A stretch of DNA of 51,047 nucleotides from contig NZ_SMZO01000027.1 in assembly GCF_004358675.1 (NCBI RefSeq), forward strand, positions 1 through 51,047, read 5' to 3'. This stretch comes from Meridianimarinicoccus aquatilis. Lineage in GTDB: Bacteria > Pseudomonadota > Alphaproteobacteria > Rhodobacterales > Rhodobacteraceae. The stretch's first letter is position 1. Each line of letters starts with the position of its first letter. Positions 7,502 to 16,362 of this stretch are shown here, piece after piece. The position numbers were made by a program, and so were the translations under genes. The notes beneath the pieces are model-generated. The model saw only the letters and a list, made by a program, of their open reading frames with translations, did no database searches and was not told the origin of the DNA.

Positions 7502-10495
7502 TCAAATGGCAAGGCGCGCGCCTTCGGGATCATAGAACACTGGCGACGTGACGGTCGCCCGGATCACTCCGTCCGGCATCGGGATGTGCACAGTCTCGCC
7601 CATCCGGCCATGCCCGCCTGCGATCAATGCCATCGCAATTGGCCTTCCGGCTGCAACGCTGTGGTACGACGATGTAACATGACCAACCATTTTCATGGGA
7701 ACAGGTTGGGCCGGATCCAGAACAATCTGCGCTCCTTCTTCCAACTTCGTCGTGGAATCCTCGGTCAGCAACCCCACAAGCTGTTTGCGCCCATCTGCCA
7801 CAAGATCTGGCCGCTTGAGTGCGCGCATCCCCACGAAGTCCGGTTTGGCCTTACCAACTGCCCAGCCGATCCCCGCATCAAATGGCGTCACGGTGCCATC
7901 TGTGTCTTGGCCAACGATGATGTAACCCTTTTCAGCGCGTAAAACATGCATGGTTTCGGTGCCGTATGTACAAAGATCATACGGCCGACCGGCGGCATAA
8001 AGCGTTTCCCAAAGCTCAAGACCATGACGCGCGGGAACGTTGATCTCAAAGCCTAACTCGCCTGTAAAGCTGATCCGGAAAAGCCGGGCGGGAAAGCCCG
8101 CAACTGTACACTCCGCCACAGACATATGCGGAAAGGCTTCTGCTGAAATATCGAGCCCTTCAACAAACGGCTCGATCACTTTGCGCGCATTCGGCCCGTT
8201 CAACGCAATCGTTGCCCATTGTTCGGTGGTGGATGTCAGCCAGACCTTCAAATCGGGCCATTCCGTCTGAAGATAGTCCTCCATCATATTGAGAACACGC
8301 GCGGCTCCGCCCGTGGTGGTCGTGACATGAAACCGGTCTTGAGACAGCCGCCCAATGACGCCGTCATCCCGGATAAACCCATCATCGCCCAGCAAAAGAC
8401 CGTAGCGGGCGCGTCCGGGCTGCAACTTCGTCCACGGGTTCGTATACATGCGGTTCATGAATTCCACCGCATCGGGGCCCGTAACCTCAATCTTGCCCAA
8501 GGTGGACGCATCGAACATGCCCACGCTTTCCCGCGTTGCTTTGCATTCGCGCTGCACGGCGGCGTCCATTGTTTCGCCAGCGCGCGGGAAATACCACGCA
8601 CGGCGCCATTGGCTGACCGGCTCAAAGGCCGCACCGTTCTCTTCAGCCCAAATGTCAATTGGAGTCTTCCGAGTGGCTTCGAAATGGTCTCCTCGGTGAT
8701 AACCAGCGAAGGCACCAAAACTTGTTGGCGTATAAGGCGGCCGAAACGTTGTCAGACCAACCTGCGGCTGCGGCTTGCCAAGTGCATCAGAAGCAATGTT
8801 CAATCCATTGATATTGCTCATTTTACCCTGATCAGTGGCCATGCCATTCGTGGTGTAGCGTTTCACATGCTCAATGGAGCGCATGCCCTCGCGCACCGCA
8901 AGGCGAAGATCTTTCGCTGTCACGTCGTTTTGATAATCCACAAAGGCGCGAGCCTTGCCCTGGCTCAAATCGCTAGGCAACTCAGTGTTGCTCTCTCCGG
9001 TGCCGGTCCGATCCTGCTCAACGGTTAAACGCTTGGCTTCTATTGGTTTTCCAAGTTCCCGAGCGGCGACAGCTCCCATTTCTGCACCGTCGGTCAAAGC
9101 GGCCTCAATCCCCCAAAGGCCACGCCCTGCACCAGCAATCAGGCACGCTTCCGTCATGCGATCCGGCAAAAACGTCTGTTGCTCCGCATCCCATTTCAAG
9201 CTGCCCTTCGTGTGCGAGAAAAGATGTAACGACGGCGTCCATCCGCCTGACATCAATACACAATCGCATAGCAACTCTCGCGCTTCGCCGACCCAACCGT
9301 CTCGCACCGGGTTCACGCGCACCGACTTCACGCGCAGTCGTCCAGATGTACCAGTCACCGTGTGGCCGGTCAGAACCAAAATGGACCTGATCCGGGCCTG
9401 CGATACCAAGTCTTCGGGTGGCATCGCCCGAGTATCCACAATGGCACGGATCGCTGTGCCACTCTCCACCAAATCGAACGCCGCGTGATAAGCGCTGTCA
9501 TGGCTTGTCACGACAACCGCACGATCACCCACACGTACGCCGTACCGGTTCAAATAGGTCTGCGCAGATCCGGCCAGCATAACCCCGGGCCTGTCATTGC
9601 CATCAAAGACCAAAGGCTTTTCCAGCGCGCCTTGCGCCAAAATCACTTGACCCGCACGAACACGCCACATGCGCTCCCGCGGGATATTTGCTTCAGGTGT
9701 TGCCACGTAGTCGGTCAGTTTTTCGCACAGCCCGACCATGTTCTGATGGTAATACCCGATGGCCGTGGTCCGCGTCATGATCTTGACGCCCAGGTCCGTC
9801 AGTGCAGCGAGTTCCGCCGCCAGCCAGTCCCACGCGGGTGCGCCTTCGATCAGGGCCTGCGGCTCGCTCAGAAGCGTCCCGCCAGCCTCCGAATTCTCAT
9901 CTACAAGCGTAACCCTCAGGCCAGCTTCTGCAGCGCTGCGCGCCGCCGCCAGACCAGCAGGACCTGCCCCCACAACAAGCACGTCTGTGTGCAGATAACG
10001 CGACGCGTAGTGATCTGGGTCTTCCTCGGTTGGCGATACACCCAAACCCGCGGCAGCACGAATAAAAGGCTCATAGACCTTGTCCCAAAAAGATCGCGGC
10101 CACATGAAGGTTTTGTAGTAAAACCCCGCAGACAAAAGCATATAGGCTTTGTCGTTGATTTCGCCGATATCAAATTTCAAATTTGGAAACTTGTTTTGGC
10201 TCGTCGCTGCCAGACCTTTGTAAACCTCTTGAACCGTGGCGCGTGTGTTCGGCTCGAACTGGCCCTTTCCACGACGCGTCCCGATCAATGCGTTAGGCTC
10301 TTCTGAACCCGCAGCGACTGGACCGCGCGGACGATGGTACTTGAAGGAACGCCCCATCAAATGAACGCCGTTGGCAAGCAAAGCGGACGCGACTGTATCA
10401 CCTTTTGCCGCCGTGAACTCTTTATCGTCAAAACTGAACGTTACAGGTCGTCTTTGATCTACTCGGCCTTTTCCCGGCACACGAAAGTTCGTCAT
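7502..10495 (-). CDS. soxA: Sarcosine oxidase, alpha subunit
   Basis: Large subunit (997 aa) of heterotetrameric sarcosine oxidase. It begins with a ferredoxin-like fold (VTFSFDDKEFTAAKGDTVAS, GRSFKYHRPRGP), then an NAD-binding Rossmann region (VVGAGPAGLAAARSAAEAG near residue 175), and from about residue 600 a GcvT/aminomethyltransferase-like half (WAEENGAAFEPVSQWRR, GLLLGDDGFIRDDGV, FTGELGFEINVP, PFDAGIGWAVG) that handles tetrahydrofolate. Its ATG overlaps the soxD stop in ATGA, so translation is probably coupled. Length and order are those of the family. Confidence 0.96.
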   Translation of the reverse strand: MTNFRVPGKGRVDQRRPVTFSFDDKEFTAAKGDTVASALLANGVHLMGRSFKYHRPRGPVAAGSEEPNALIGTRRGKGQFEPNTRATVQEVYKGLAATSQNKFPNLKFDIGEINDKAYMLLSAGFYYKTFMWPRSFWDKVYEPFIRAAAGLGVSPTEEDPDHYASRYLHTDVLVVGAGPAGLAAARSAAEAGLRVTLVDENSEAGGTLLSEPQALIEGAPAWDWLAAELAALTDLGVKIMTRTTAIGYYHQNMVGLCEKLTDYVATPEANIPRERMWRVRAGQVILAQGALEKPLVFDGNDRPGVMLAGSAQTYLNRYGVRVGDRAVVVTSHDSAYHAAFDLVESGTAIRAIVDTRAMPPEDLVSQARIRSILVLTGHTVTGTSGRLRVKSVRVNPVRDGWVGEARELLCDCVLMSGGWTPSLHLFSHTKGSLKWDAEQQTFLPDRMTEACLIAGAGRGLWGIEAALTDGAEMGAVAARELGKPIEAKRLTVEQDRTGTGESNTELPSDLSQGKARAFVDYQNDVTAKDLRLAVREGMRSIEHVKRYTTNGMATDQGKMSNINGLNIASDALGKPQPQVGLTTFRPPYTPTSFGAFAGYHRGDHFEATRKTPIDIWAEENGAAFEPVSQWRRAWYFPRAGETMDAAVQRECKATRESVGMFDASTLGKIEVTGPDAVEFMNRMYTNPWTKLQPGRARYGLLLGDDGFIRDDGVIGRLSQDRFHVTTTTGGAARVLNMMEDYLQTEWPDLKVWLTSTTEQWATIALNGPNARKVIEPFVEGLDISAEAFPHMSVAECTVAGFPARLFRISFTGELGFEINVPARHGLELWETLYAAGRPYDLCTYGTETMHVLRAEKGYIIVGQDTDGTVTPFDAGIGWAVGKAKPDFVGMRALKRPDLVADGRKQLVGLLTEDSTTKLEEGAQIVLDPAQPVPMKMVGHVTSSYHSVAAGRPIAMALIAGGHGRMGETVHIPMPDGVIRATVTSPVFYDPEGARLAI

Positions 10496-10794
10496 TTGCT
10501 CGATCCTGTTACATCATCCACCGCTGGCCGAAGCCCTCCCGCGGGATAGGTGACCAAGAACCGGTCAGAGACCGTGTCACGGACTGCGTTGAAAAACCGC
10601 CCGCAGCCATGCACATGTCGCCACCGCTCGTAATGTGCGCCTTTCACGTTGGACCGGATGAACAGGAAATCACGCCACTCTTCATCGCTGGCCTCAGCCG
10701 GGGTCGGTGGACGTGTGATGTGCGCTTCGCCCGCGTATGCAAACTCTAGCTCTGGCAAAGTTTCGTCACAATAAGGGCATTTAATCAGAAGCAT
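10492..10794 (-). CDS. soxD: Sarcosine oxidase, delta subunit
   Basis: Small zinc-binding subunit (100 aa) of sarcosine oxidase. The N-terminus MLLIKCPYCDETLPELEF carries a Cys-x2-Cys pair, and HVHGCGRFFNAVRDT near residue 58 supplies the His and Cys that complete the zinc site. ATG at 10794 is chosen because homologues start directly before CPYC; the frame is open upstream but reads as noise. It starts 11 bases after the soxB stop and its own stop overlaps the soxA start by four bases. Confidence 0.94.
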   Translation of the reverse strand: MLLIKCPYCDETLPELEFAYAGEAHITRPPTPAEASDEEWRDFLFIRSNVKGAHYERWRHVHGCGRFFNAVRDTVSDRFLVTYPAGGLRPAVDDVTGSSK

Positions 10795-10805
10795 AACGGT
10801 CGTCC

Positions 10806-12059
10806 TTAATGTGCAACAGCGGCAGCGGCCGCTTCGTCGATCAACCTTCCGGTGGTAAACCGCTCCAATGTGAATGGGGCGTTTATGGCGTGCGGTTCGT
10901 CCTTGGCAACAGTATGCGCAAGCACATGCGCCGCGCCGGGCGTGGCCTTGAATCCTCCCGTTCCCCAACCGCAATTTACATACAGACCCTTCACCGGAGT
11001 TTTACCCAGAATAGCGGACCTGTCTGGCGTAACATCCACAATACCGCCCCATTTGCGCAGCATCCGCATCCGATTGAAAATGGGAAACACCTCGCAGATC
11101 GCGGCCACGGTATGCTCGATCAAGGGCAAACCGCCGCGTTGAGAATAGCTGGTGTACTGATCCGTCCCGGACCCAATGACCAACTCGCCCTTATCCGATT
11201 GACTGATATAGGCGTGGACAGTGTTGGACATGACAACACACGGCATGATCGGCTTAACGGGCTCAGACACAAGCGCCTGCAGCGGATAGCTTTCCAGCGG
11301 CATTCGCACACCGGCACTGTCCATCAAAACACTGGTATGCCCAGCCGCTGAAACAGCGACCTTCTTGGCCTTGATGAATCCCCGTGCGGTCTCAACGCCT
11401 TCGACGGCCCCATCAGGGCCGCGCCGAATTGATGTAACCGGGCAGTTCTGGATGATATCCACGCCGCGCGCCGCTGCACCGCGAGCATAGCCCCACGCCA
11501 CCGCATCATGCCGCGCAGTTCCCGCCCGCATCTGAAGTGCAGCACCAACAACCGGATACCGCGCATCCGGCGCAATATTCAGCGGCGGACAGAAAGCCTT
11601 GGCCTCTTTCGCGGACAGCCATTTATTGTCGACACCGTTCAGCCGATTTGCATGGATATGTCTTTGGAAACTCTGAATATCGTGCTGATTATGCGCCAAC
11701 ATCATCACGCCCCGGCGAGAGAACATGACGTTGTAGTTCAACTCTTGGCTCAGCCCCTCCCACAAATCCAGTGCGTGATCGTACAGCCGCGCACTCTCAT
11801 CATAGAGGTAATTTGACCTGATAATGGTTGTGTTTCGTCCGGTATTACCGCCGCCAAGCCAGCCCTTGTCGATGACAGCGACGTTTGTGATGCCATGTTC
11901 CTTGGCCAAATAATACGCCGCGCCAAGCCCATGCCCACCAGCACCAACGACCACCACATCGTATTCCGCTTTTGGTTGGCTATCGGGCCATTGCTCGGTC
12001 CATCCCTTGTGACCGGTCACAGCGTTCTTCAAAAGCGAGAGTGCAGAAAAGCGGGTCAT
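10806..12059 (-). CDS. soxB: Sarcosine oxidase, beta subunit
   Basis: Flavin subunit (417 aa) of heterotetrameric sarcosine oxidase, a DAO-type fold that oxidises sarcosine. The FAD-binding motif [21 protein letters not shown] is at residues 35-56. [15 protein letters not shown] carries the His (about residue 184) that corresponds to the covalent FMN attachment site of the family. ATG at 12059 gives [13 protein letters not shown], the usual N-terminus; codons further upstream belong to the promoter region. It is the first gene of the operon and diverges from a GlxA-type regulator. Confidence 0.95.
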   Translation of the reverse strand: MTRFSALSLLKNAVTGHKGWTEQWPDSQPKAEYDVVVVGAGGHGLGAAYYLAKEHGITNVAVIDKGWLGGGNTGRNTTIIRSNYLYDESARLYDHALDLWEGLSQELNYNVMFSRRGVMMLAHNQHDIQSFQRHIHANRLNGVDNKWLSAKEAKAFCPPLNIAPDARYPVVGAALQMRAGTARHDAVAWGYARGAAARGVDIIQNCPVTSIRRGPDGAVEGVETARGFIKAKKVAVSAAGHTSVLMDSAGVRMPLESYPLQALVSEPVKPIMPCVVMSNTVHAYISQSDKGELVIGSGTDQYTSYSQRGGLPLIEHTVAAICEVFPIFNRMRMLRKWGGIVDVTPDRSAILGKTPVKGLYVNCGWGTGGFKATPGAAHVLAHTVAKDEPHAINAPFTLERFTTGRLIDEAAAAAVAH

Positions 12060-12155
12060 CGTGAAGGCCCTTTCACAATCATTATTGATCGCGATTAGCA
12101 TGGAAGCGCCACCATGCTCTGGATAAATGCGACGCATTCATTGTACAATTGCGCC
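12060..12155. promoter_or_regulatory. Divergent promoter region soxB / AraC-type regulator
   Basis: The 96 bases between the two divergent starts must hold both promoters and probably the regulator's binding site. The 10-base palindrome ATTGTACAAT at 12140-12149 is the clearest symmetric element. The arrangement (GlxA/GbdR-like activator divergent from soxBDAG) is what one expects for glycine betaine/dimethylglycine/sarcosine control, but the operator itself is only inferred. Confidence 0.5.
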
Positions 12156-13211
12156 ATGAATTCAGATAAACTCACAGCGCCCCGCAAGCGCCTGTCTGTC
12201 GCCTTTCTGCTGGCTGATCGCTTCACACTGTCGGCGTTTGCAAACTTCGTCGATGTCCTTCGACTAGCCGCGGACGAAGATGACCGTTCGCGCCCGATCT
12301 TCTGTGACTGGACCGTTCTGTCGACGGATATGGAGCCGGTTCGTTCCAGTTGCGGGGTCAAGGTCACGCCCGACCGTCGCCTGCGTCATGCGGGACGGTA
12401 TGACTACATCGTCGTCGTGGGAGGACTGATGGGCGAGGCCCGCAATTTGCCCCCCGAGTTGATCACCTGGCTTCGCACCTCGGCAGCTACCGGAGTTCCG
12501 ATCGTCGGGTTATGTACAGGCGTGTTTCTGTTGCACGAGGCCGGGCTTCTTGACGGGTATCGCGTATGCGTCAGTTGGTTTCACCATCAGGACTTTCTGG
12601 ACAGGTTTGAGGGCGCGCAGCCGGTGTCTGACCAGATTTTCGTGGTCGACCGTGATCGCCTGACATGTTCGGGCGGGCATAGCGCGGCGCATTTGGCGGC
12701 GTTTCTCGTCGAACGGCACCTTGGCCAGTCCGCAGCGACCAAAAGCCTGAGCATCATGATCATCGACAGCCCTCTTGGTGCGGACAAACCGCAACCCGGC
12801 GCACCTTTGAACCTCAAGGCACAAGATGCCTTGGTCCGGCGCGCTCTGCTGAGAATGCAGCAAAGCATCGACGCACCAGAAACCATAGGCGAGCTGTCGT
12901 TCGCTTTGGGGGTGAGCCGGCGTCAGCTTGAACGGCGCTTCCGCGAAGACATCGCAACAACGCCGCTTCGGGCGGCCCATGGGATGCGACTTGAAAAGGC
13001 CCGCGCGCTTTTGTTGCAAACCGAGTCGACGGTGACACAGATCGCCTTGGCCACGGGATTCTGCGACGCCCCACATCTGATCCGCAGCTTTCGGGCAAAC
13101 CTTGGCCTAACACCGACTGAGTATCGCGCAGAACACTCAGTGCTTTCCGATAGCTCGCCGGGTCGGTCAAGCCAACCGACCACGCCAAATGACCCGAGCA
13201 CCCTAGCCTAG
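12156..13211 (+). CDS. GlxA/GbdR-type AraC family transcriptional regulator
   Basis: Transcription factor with an N-terminal DJ-1/PfpI-like amidotransferase fold used as a ligand domain, and a C-terminal AraC double helix-turn-helix. The fold shows KRLSVAFLLADRFTLSAF, YDYIVVVGGLM and the elbow VGLCTGVFLLHEAGLL. The DNA-binding part has LSFALGVSRRQLERRF and IALATGFCDAPHLIRSF. In Pseudomonas the homologous GbdR activates sarcosine catabolism, and here the gene is divergent from soxBDAG, which suggests the same role. I start at ATG 12156 (MNSDKL); the frame extends 14 codons upstream into the promoter. Confidence 0.9.
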   Translation: MNSDKLTAPRKRLSVAFLLADRFTLSAFANFVDVLRLAADEDDRSRPIFCDWTVLSTDMEPVRSSCGVKVTPDRRLRHAGRYDYIVVVGGLMGEARNLPPELITWLRTSAATGVPIVGLCTGVFLLHEAGLLDGYRVCVSWFHHQDFLDRFEGAQPVSDQIFVVDRDRLTCSGGHSAAHLAAFLVERHLGQSAATKSLSIMIIDSPLGADKPQPGAPLNLKAQDALVRRALLRMQQSIDAPETIGELSFALGVSRRQLERRFREDIATTPLRAAHGMRLEKARALLLQTESTVTQIALATGFCDAPHLIRSFRANLGLTPTEYRAEHSVLSDSSPGRSSQPTTPNDPSTLA

Positions 13212-13300
13212 CACTAAAATAACGAGAATGCGGCGCTGCAGCATTGGTTCTGTTCTTTGACTGCTGATTTTACGAACAAGCACGCCTCATTTGATATACT

Positions 13301-13310
13301 TTGTATACAA
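13301..13310. promoter_or_regulatory. Palindromic TTGTATACAA, candidate GntR/FCD operator
   Basis: A perfect 10-base palindrome 100 bases before the TRAP substrate-binding gene, set in an AT-rich stretch (TGATATACTTTGTATACAAAA). It resembles the TnGT-n-ACnA type half-site pattern bound by FadR/FCD members of the GntR family. A GntR/FCD regulator gene closes this operon at 18779-19465, so it is the natural candidate to bind here. Binding is inferred. Confidence 0.5.
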
Positions 13311-13410
13311 AATTTAAAAATCATGGAATTTTGCATGTGCTCTTTCTGGACCATCAGCGGTGCGCGCACTTTCTGACAGTCATCAGACACGCAACTGACG
13401 AGGCTCAGAC

Positions 13411-14484
13411 ATGGATAGACGCAAATTTATCGCCACAGGTGCAACGCTTGCTGCCGCCCCGCTTGCCGCACCTTCGATCGCGCGGGCGCAAACCAGTTTT
13501 AACTGGAAAATGACCAACGCCTACGGTCCCGGATCGCCTTTCTATGTCGAAGGACCCGGTAGCCCGACCGACTTTTGCAAAAAGGTCGAAGCTATGTCGG
13601 ATGGCCGGCTGAAGATCCAACACTTCGCAGCAGGTGAGTTGATCCCTGCCCTCGAAGGTTTCGACGCTGTAAGATCCGGCGCCGTCGAAATGAACGCTGC
13701 AAATGCGTATTTTTGGGCGGGCAAACTGCCAGCCGCACAGTACTTCACTACGGTTCCGTTTGGCTTGAATTTTCAGGGTATGAATGCATGGCTCTATCAC
13801 GCCGGCGGCATGGATTTGTGGGACGAGCTTTACGCACCGCTCGGGCTGAAAGCCTTGCCCATGGGCAACACTGGCGTTCAGATGACGGGCTGGTTCAGGG
13901 ATCCCATCACAAGCACAGCGGATTTCGACGGCTTGAAAATGCGCATTCCTGGCCTTGCAGGCAAAGTATACGCGCAACTCGGTGTTGACGTAAAACTCCT
14001 GCCCGGCGGCGAGATTTTCCCGGCGCTAGAGCGCGGTGTGATTGATGCGGCCGAATTTGTTGGTCCCTATCAGGACCGCCGCCTGGGGCTTCAGAATGCA
14101 GCGAAGTACTATTACTCGACCGGTTGGCACGAGCCATCAAACGTCACCGAGTTGCTCATGAACCAATCCGCTTGGGAAAGCCTGCCTGCTGATCTTCAGG
14201 AAATCGTGAAAACAGCCGCCATGGCGTGCAACCTTGAAAGCCACACTTGGTGCGAAGCCAACAATGCTGCGGCGCTCAAGGATCTGGTCGAAAACGAAGG
14301 CGTCATTGCCGATGTGCTGCCTTCTGATGTGGTGGCGGAACTCAAGGCTGTGACAGATCAGGTTCTCAGCGACGGCGCGGCCGCAGACCCGGCGCTTGCA
14401 AAGGTGCACGAGTCCTTCATGGCGTTCAAAGCGGAACACGGGGCTTGGGCTGCGGTTTCCGAAAAGCCGCTTTACAGCCTCTGA
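13411..14484 (+). CDS. dctP: TRAP transporter periplasmic substrate-binding protein (TakP-like, DctP family)
   Basis: Extracytoplasmic solute receptor of a TRAP transporter. The N-terminus MDRRKFIATGATLAAAPLAA has a twin-arginine signal and a likely cleavage after ARA. The mature part follows the TakP pattern for 2-oxo acids: FNWKMTNAYGPGSPF, AAGELIPALEGFDAV, GNTGVQMTGWF, GLKMRIPG with the conserved carboxylate-binding Arg, LPGGEIFPALERGVIDA and a C-terminal helical part. 357 aa is normal. It is first in a tightly packed operon with the two TRAP permeases. The substrate is probably a 2-oxo or other monocarboxylate, but that is by family only. Confidence 0.92.
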   Translation: MDRRKFIATGATLAAAPLAAPSIARAQTSFNWKMTNAYGPGSPFYVEGPGSPTDFCKKVEAMSDGRLKIQHFAAGELIPALEGFDAVRSGAVEMNAANAYFWAGKLPAAQYFTTVPFGLNFQGMNAWLYHAGGMDLWDELYAPLGLKALPMGNTGVQMTGWFRDPITSTADFDGLKMRIPGLAGKVYAQLGVDVKLLPGGEIFPALERGVIDAAEFVGPYQDRRLGLQNAAKYYYSTGWHEPSNVTELLMNQSAWESLPADLQEIVKTAAMACNLESHTWCEANNAAALKDLVENEGVIADVLPSDVVAELKAVTDQVLSDGAAADPALAKVHESFMAFKAEHGAWAAVSEKPLYSL

Positions 14485-14492
14485 TTGGCGAA

Positions 14493-15026
14493 ATGTCAGT
14501 CATGATATCACGGATCTCGGACGGGGCATCTTGCACCGTCCGCATCGTCGGCCACATCGCGGCCTGGAGCGGCCTCGCCCTTGTTTTGCTCGTGGCTTTC
14601 AATGTGCTTGCGCGGTACCTCTTTGGCTACGGCACAGTTGCGCTTCAAGAGATGGAGTGGCACCTGATGGCTGTCACTGCTCTGTTCGGCATGTCCTATG
14701 GGTTGAACCAAGGCGGCGAAGTTCGGGTTGATGTGCTGTATTCCGGGTTCCGTCCCCGGACAAAGGCGATTGTCGACCTCATAGCGCATATCGGTTTGCT
14801 CGCTGTTTCGCTGATCATTGCATACCTGTGCATTGCCTATGTGCAGGCCAGCTATTCGATCAACGAAGGATCACCTGATCCTGGCGGGCTTGGCTATCGC
14901 TATGTCCTCAAGGCTGCCCTGCCAATCGCCTTTGCCCTGTTGTCCATCCAAGCGCTGGCCATGGTGCTGCACGGAATTTTGCAACTGACCGGCCAACGGC
15001 CCCTCCCCGAAACCGACCCGGAATAA
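14493..15026 (+). CDS. dctQ: TRAP transporter small permease (DctQ family)
   Basis: Small inner-membrane subunit (177 aa) with four predicted membrane helices, including LALVLLVAFNVLARYLFG and the family motif QEMEWHLMAVTALFGMSY, which matches the E-x-x-x-Y/W-L pattern of DctQ proteins. ATG at 14493 gives MSVMISRIS and lies eight bases after the dctP stop; the frame runs further up into dctP. It ends seven bases before dctM. Confidence 0.9.
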   Translation: MSVMISRISDGASCTVRIVGHIAAWSGLALVLLVAFNVLARYLFGYGTVALQEMEWHLMAVTALFGMSYGLNQGGEVRVDVLYSGFRPRTKAIVDLIAHIGLLAVSLIIAYLCIAYVQASYSINEGSPDPGGLGYRYVLKAALPIAFALLSIQALAMVLHGILQLTGQRPLPETDPE

Positions 15027-15033
15027 CGCCCCC

Positions 15034-16359
15034 ATGCCCTATACCGAAATTCTCGCGCTCTGTATGATCGGGGCGTTTTTCGTCCTGCTGTTAGGGGGCA
15101 TCCCCGTCGCCGTCTGCCTTGGTGTGACCGGCTTTGCCTTTGGGTATGCCGGGTTCGGGCCAATGTTGTTCACACTGATGCCGGCGCGGATTTTTGGGGT
15201 TGTCACCAACTACACCCTGTTGGCGCTGCCATTGTTCATTTTCATGGGGATAATGCTTGAAAAATCCCGAATAGCCGAAGATCTGCTTGAAGTCATCGGC
15301 TTGGCTATGGGCGGCTTGCGCGGCGGTATGGCACTTGCCATCATTCTGGTCGGTGTCCTGATGGGCGCGGCATCCGGCGTTGTCGGGGCGACAGTTGTCA
15401 CTGTCGGGCTGATCGCACTTGGGCCGATCATCAATCGTGGCTACGATGCGGGCGTGGCATCTGGAGTGATATGCGCCTCGGGCACGCTGGGTCAGATCAT
15501 TCCGCCCAGTCTAGTATTGATCCTGCTGGCTGACATCATGGGCGAAAGTGTCGGCACCTTGTTCGCCGCAGCCTTGTTTCCGGGCTTGATGCTTGCAGGT
15601 CTATTTGTGGCCTATGTTCTGCTGCTCGGAGTGATCAACCCCAAGGCAGTCCCTGCAATCCCGCAAGCGGAACGCGCCCAATATACGCGCCGCGATCTTG
15701 CACTGAAGCTGTTCAAGGTTGTGCTGCCGCCGCTGGTCTTGATCTTCCTTGTTCTCGGCTCAATCATTGGCGGCGTCGCGGCCCCAACCGAAGCCGCTTC
15801 CATGGGGGCCTTTGGATCGATTGTCCTTGCCGCGCTTTCAGGCCGACTGAATTTCACCATTTTGCGCGATGCCGTGCGCGCGGCATTTGTGACCTCGGCC
15901 ATGGTCTTCTTGATCCTGATCTTCGCACAACCCTTCGGACTGGCCTTTCGGGGCCTTGGCGGCGAGCATCTGGTTCAAACGGCCTTTGGGAACGTGCCGG
16001 GGGGGTTCAACGGGCAGATCTTCTTCCTTATGCTGCTCTTGTTCGTTCTGGGTTTTTTCCTGGAATGGATCGAAATTTCATATATCGCTCTGCCGCTCTT
16101 CCTGCCTGTGTTTTTGTCGTCAGGTGCCGATATGGCGTGGATCGCGATCCTTGTGGCGATGAACCTGCAAACGTCATTCTTGACGCCGCCCTTCGGATGG
16201 GCGCTGTTCTTTCTGAAAGGCGTCGCGCCGCCCAGCGTCACGACAGCGCAGATCTACCGCGGCGTACTGCCTTTTATCGGATTGCAGGTTATCGCCCTCT
16301 CCCTTGTCTTTTTCTTCCCCGGGCTCGCCACATGGCTGCCTGAAACGATTGGGTGGTAA
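15034..16359 (+). CDS. dctM: TRAP transporter large permease (DctM family)
   Basis: Inner-membrane transport subunit (441 aa) with about twelve hydrophobic segments. Family motifs include LLGGIPVAVCLG, YTLLALPLFIFMGIMLEKS, MGAASGVVGATVVTVGLIALGP, ASGTLGQIIPPSLVLILLAD and the C-terminal LTPPFGWALFFLKGVAPP. It works with DctP and DctQ as a sodium-driven importer. Only three bases separate its stop from the next gene, so the operon continues. Confidence 0.94.
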   Translation: MPYTEILALCMIGAFFVLLLGGIPVAVCLGVTGFAFGYAGFGPMLFTLMPARIFGVVTNYTLLALPLFIFMGIMLEKSRIAEDLLEVIGLAMGGLRGGMALAIILVGVLMGAASGVVGATVVTVGLIALGPIINRGYDAGVASGVICASGTLGQIIPPSLVLILLADIMGESVGTLFAAALFPGLMLAGLFVAYVLLLGVINPKAVPAIPQAERAQYTRRDLALKLFKVVLPPLVLIFLVLGSIIGGVAAPTEAASMGAFGSIVLAALSGRLNFTILRDAVRAAFVTSAMVFLILIFAQPFGLAFRGLGGEHLVQTAFGNVPGGFNGQIFFLMLLLFVLGFFLEWIEISYIALPLFLPVFLSSGADMAWIAILVAMNLQTSFLTPPFGWALFFLKGVAPPSVTTAQIYRGVLPFIGLQVIALSLVFFFPGLATWLPETIGW

Positions 16360-16362
16360 GCC

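Noticed and set aside
9362-10306. Long plus-strand open frame opposite soxA
   Set aside because: A GC-bias shadow of a strongly conserved gene; the translation is basic and low in structure.
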